From the NCBI GenBank assembly GCA_963854835.1, contig OY978525.1, positions 2,685,501 to 2,749,500 of the forward strand: a stretch of 64,000 nt of DNA. Reading direction: 5' to 3'. Below, piece by piece: positions 63,964 to 64,000 of this stretch. The stretch comes from Megamerina dolium. Its lineage: Eukaryota; Arthropoda; Insecta; Diptera; Megamerinidae. Both the position numbers and the translations under genes were made by a program. Within the stretch, counting starts at the first letter, position 1, and each line of letters begins with the position of its first letter. Below the pieces are notes generated by a model. The model searched no databases and was not told the origin of the DNA. It was given only the letters and a program-made list of their open reading frames with translations.

Positions 63964-64000
63964 GTTGTTGTTGTTGGTTGTTTTTATATGTTCATAATAT
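62736..64000. other. AT-rich non-coding stretch ending in TTG repeats
   Basis: No gene is recognised. The frame at 63348-63770 (140 residues) has no known motif, codes rare and biased residues and is probably chance. A T run is at 63770-63783. TTG repeats are at 63860-63878 and 63932-63979. Confidence 0.55.
63932..63979 (+). repeat. TTG trinucleotide microsatellite
   Basis: About fifteen TTG units with one interruption (TGTG at 63961-63964). CAA/TTG tracts are the most common trinucleotide type in the window. Confidence 0.95.

Overview
The window looks like non-coding nuclear DNA from a higher fly. A drosophilid or tephritid-like dipteran is my best guess, but nothing here fixes the species. 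It is AT-rich and full of CAA/TTG, CAT/GAT, CA/TG and GA microsatellites. It carries several decayed mariner transposons and non-LTR retrotransposon pieces, and the 8-mer TACGAGTA is strongly over-used. I found no convincing protein-coding exon of a host gene: the open frames are short, low-complexity, or inside transposons and repeats.

The most informative sites are two composite splice sites on the + strand. A polypyrimidine tract and CAG run straight into a strong 5' splice site at 31496/31497 (CAG|GTAAGT) and again at 59948/59949 (CAG|GTAAGC). This is the form of a dipteran recursive-splicing ratchet point (zero-nucleotide exon). With the absence of exons, they suggest that most or all of the window lies inside one very long intron of a + strand gene, removed in steps, with a 28.45 kb segment between the two sites. 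The gene itself cannot be named from this window.

The second main feature is a tandem repeat, here called family A. Its period is very constant at about 153 bp and its core is CCTCCCATACAAAAGTATG. It occurs in seven clear arrays near 0.3, 4.6, 7.4, 16.5 (inverted), 32.2, 40.8 and 50.5 kb, plus a composite block at 10.4-11.2 kb. A second family (B, about 156 bp, with a 314-bp dimer) fills 13.2-14.7 kb and recurs as fragments. Smaller families are D (35.1-35.9 kb, identical-length hairpins with arms GCAATAATGTCGAAA) and C (53.0-54.05 kb, GGGCGTGGCA motif).

Mobile DNA: a nearly full-length dead mariner (648-1905), an internally deleted mariner (about 61905-62735) and a 637-bp deletion derivative of a third mariner lineage with matching ends (57641-58277); a 5'-truncated RNase H-bearing non-LTR element (about 19335-20640, minus); two 3' fragments of another non-LTR family (24935-25450 and 45693-45860); a tRNA-headed SINE with a perfect 14-bp target-site duplication (45284-45644, minus) and a truncated second copy (about 38325-38545, plus). 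All protein-coding remnants are broken. The remaining stretches are AT-rich DNA with microsatellites and no recognised gene.
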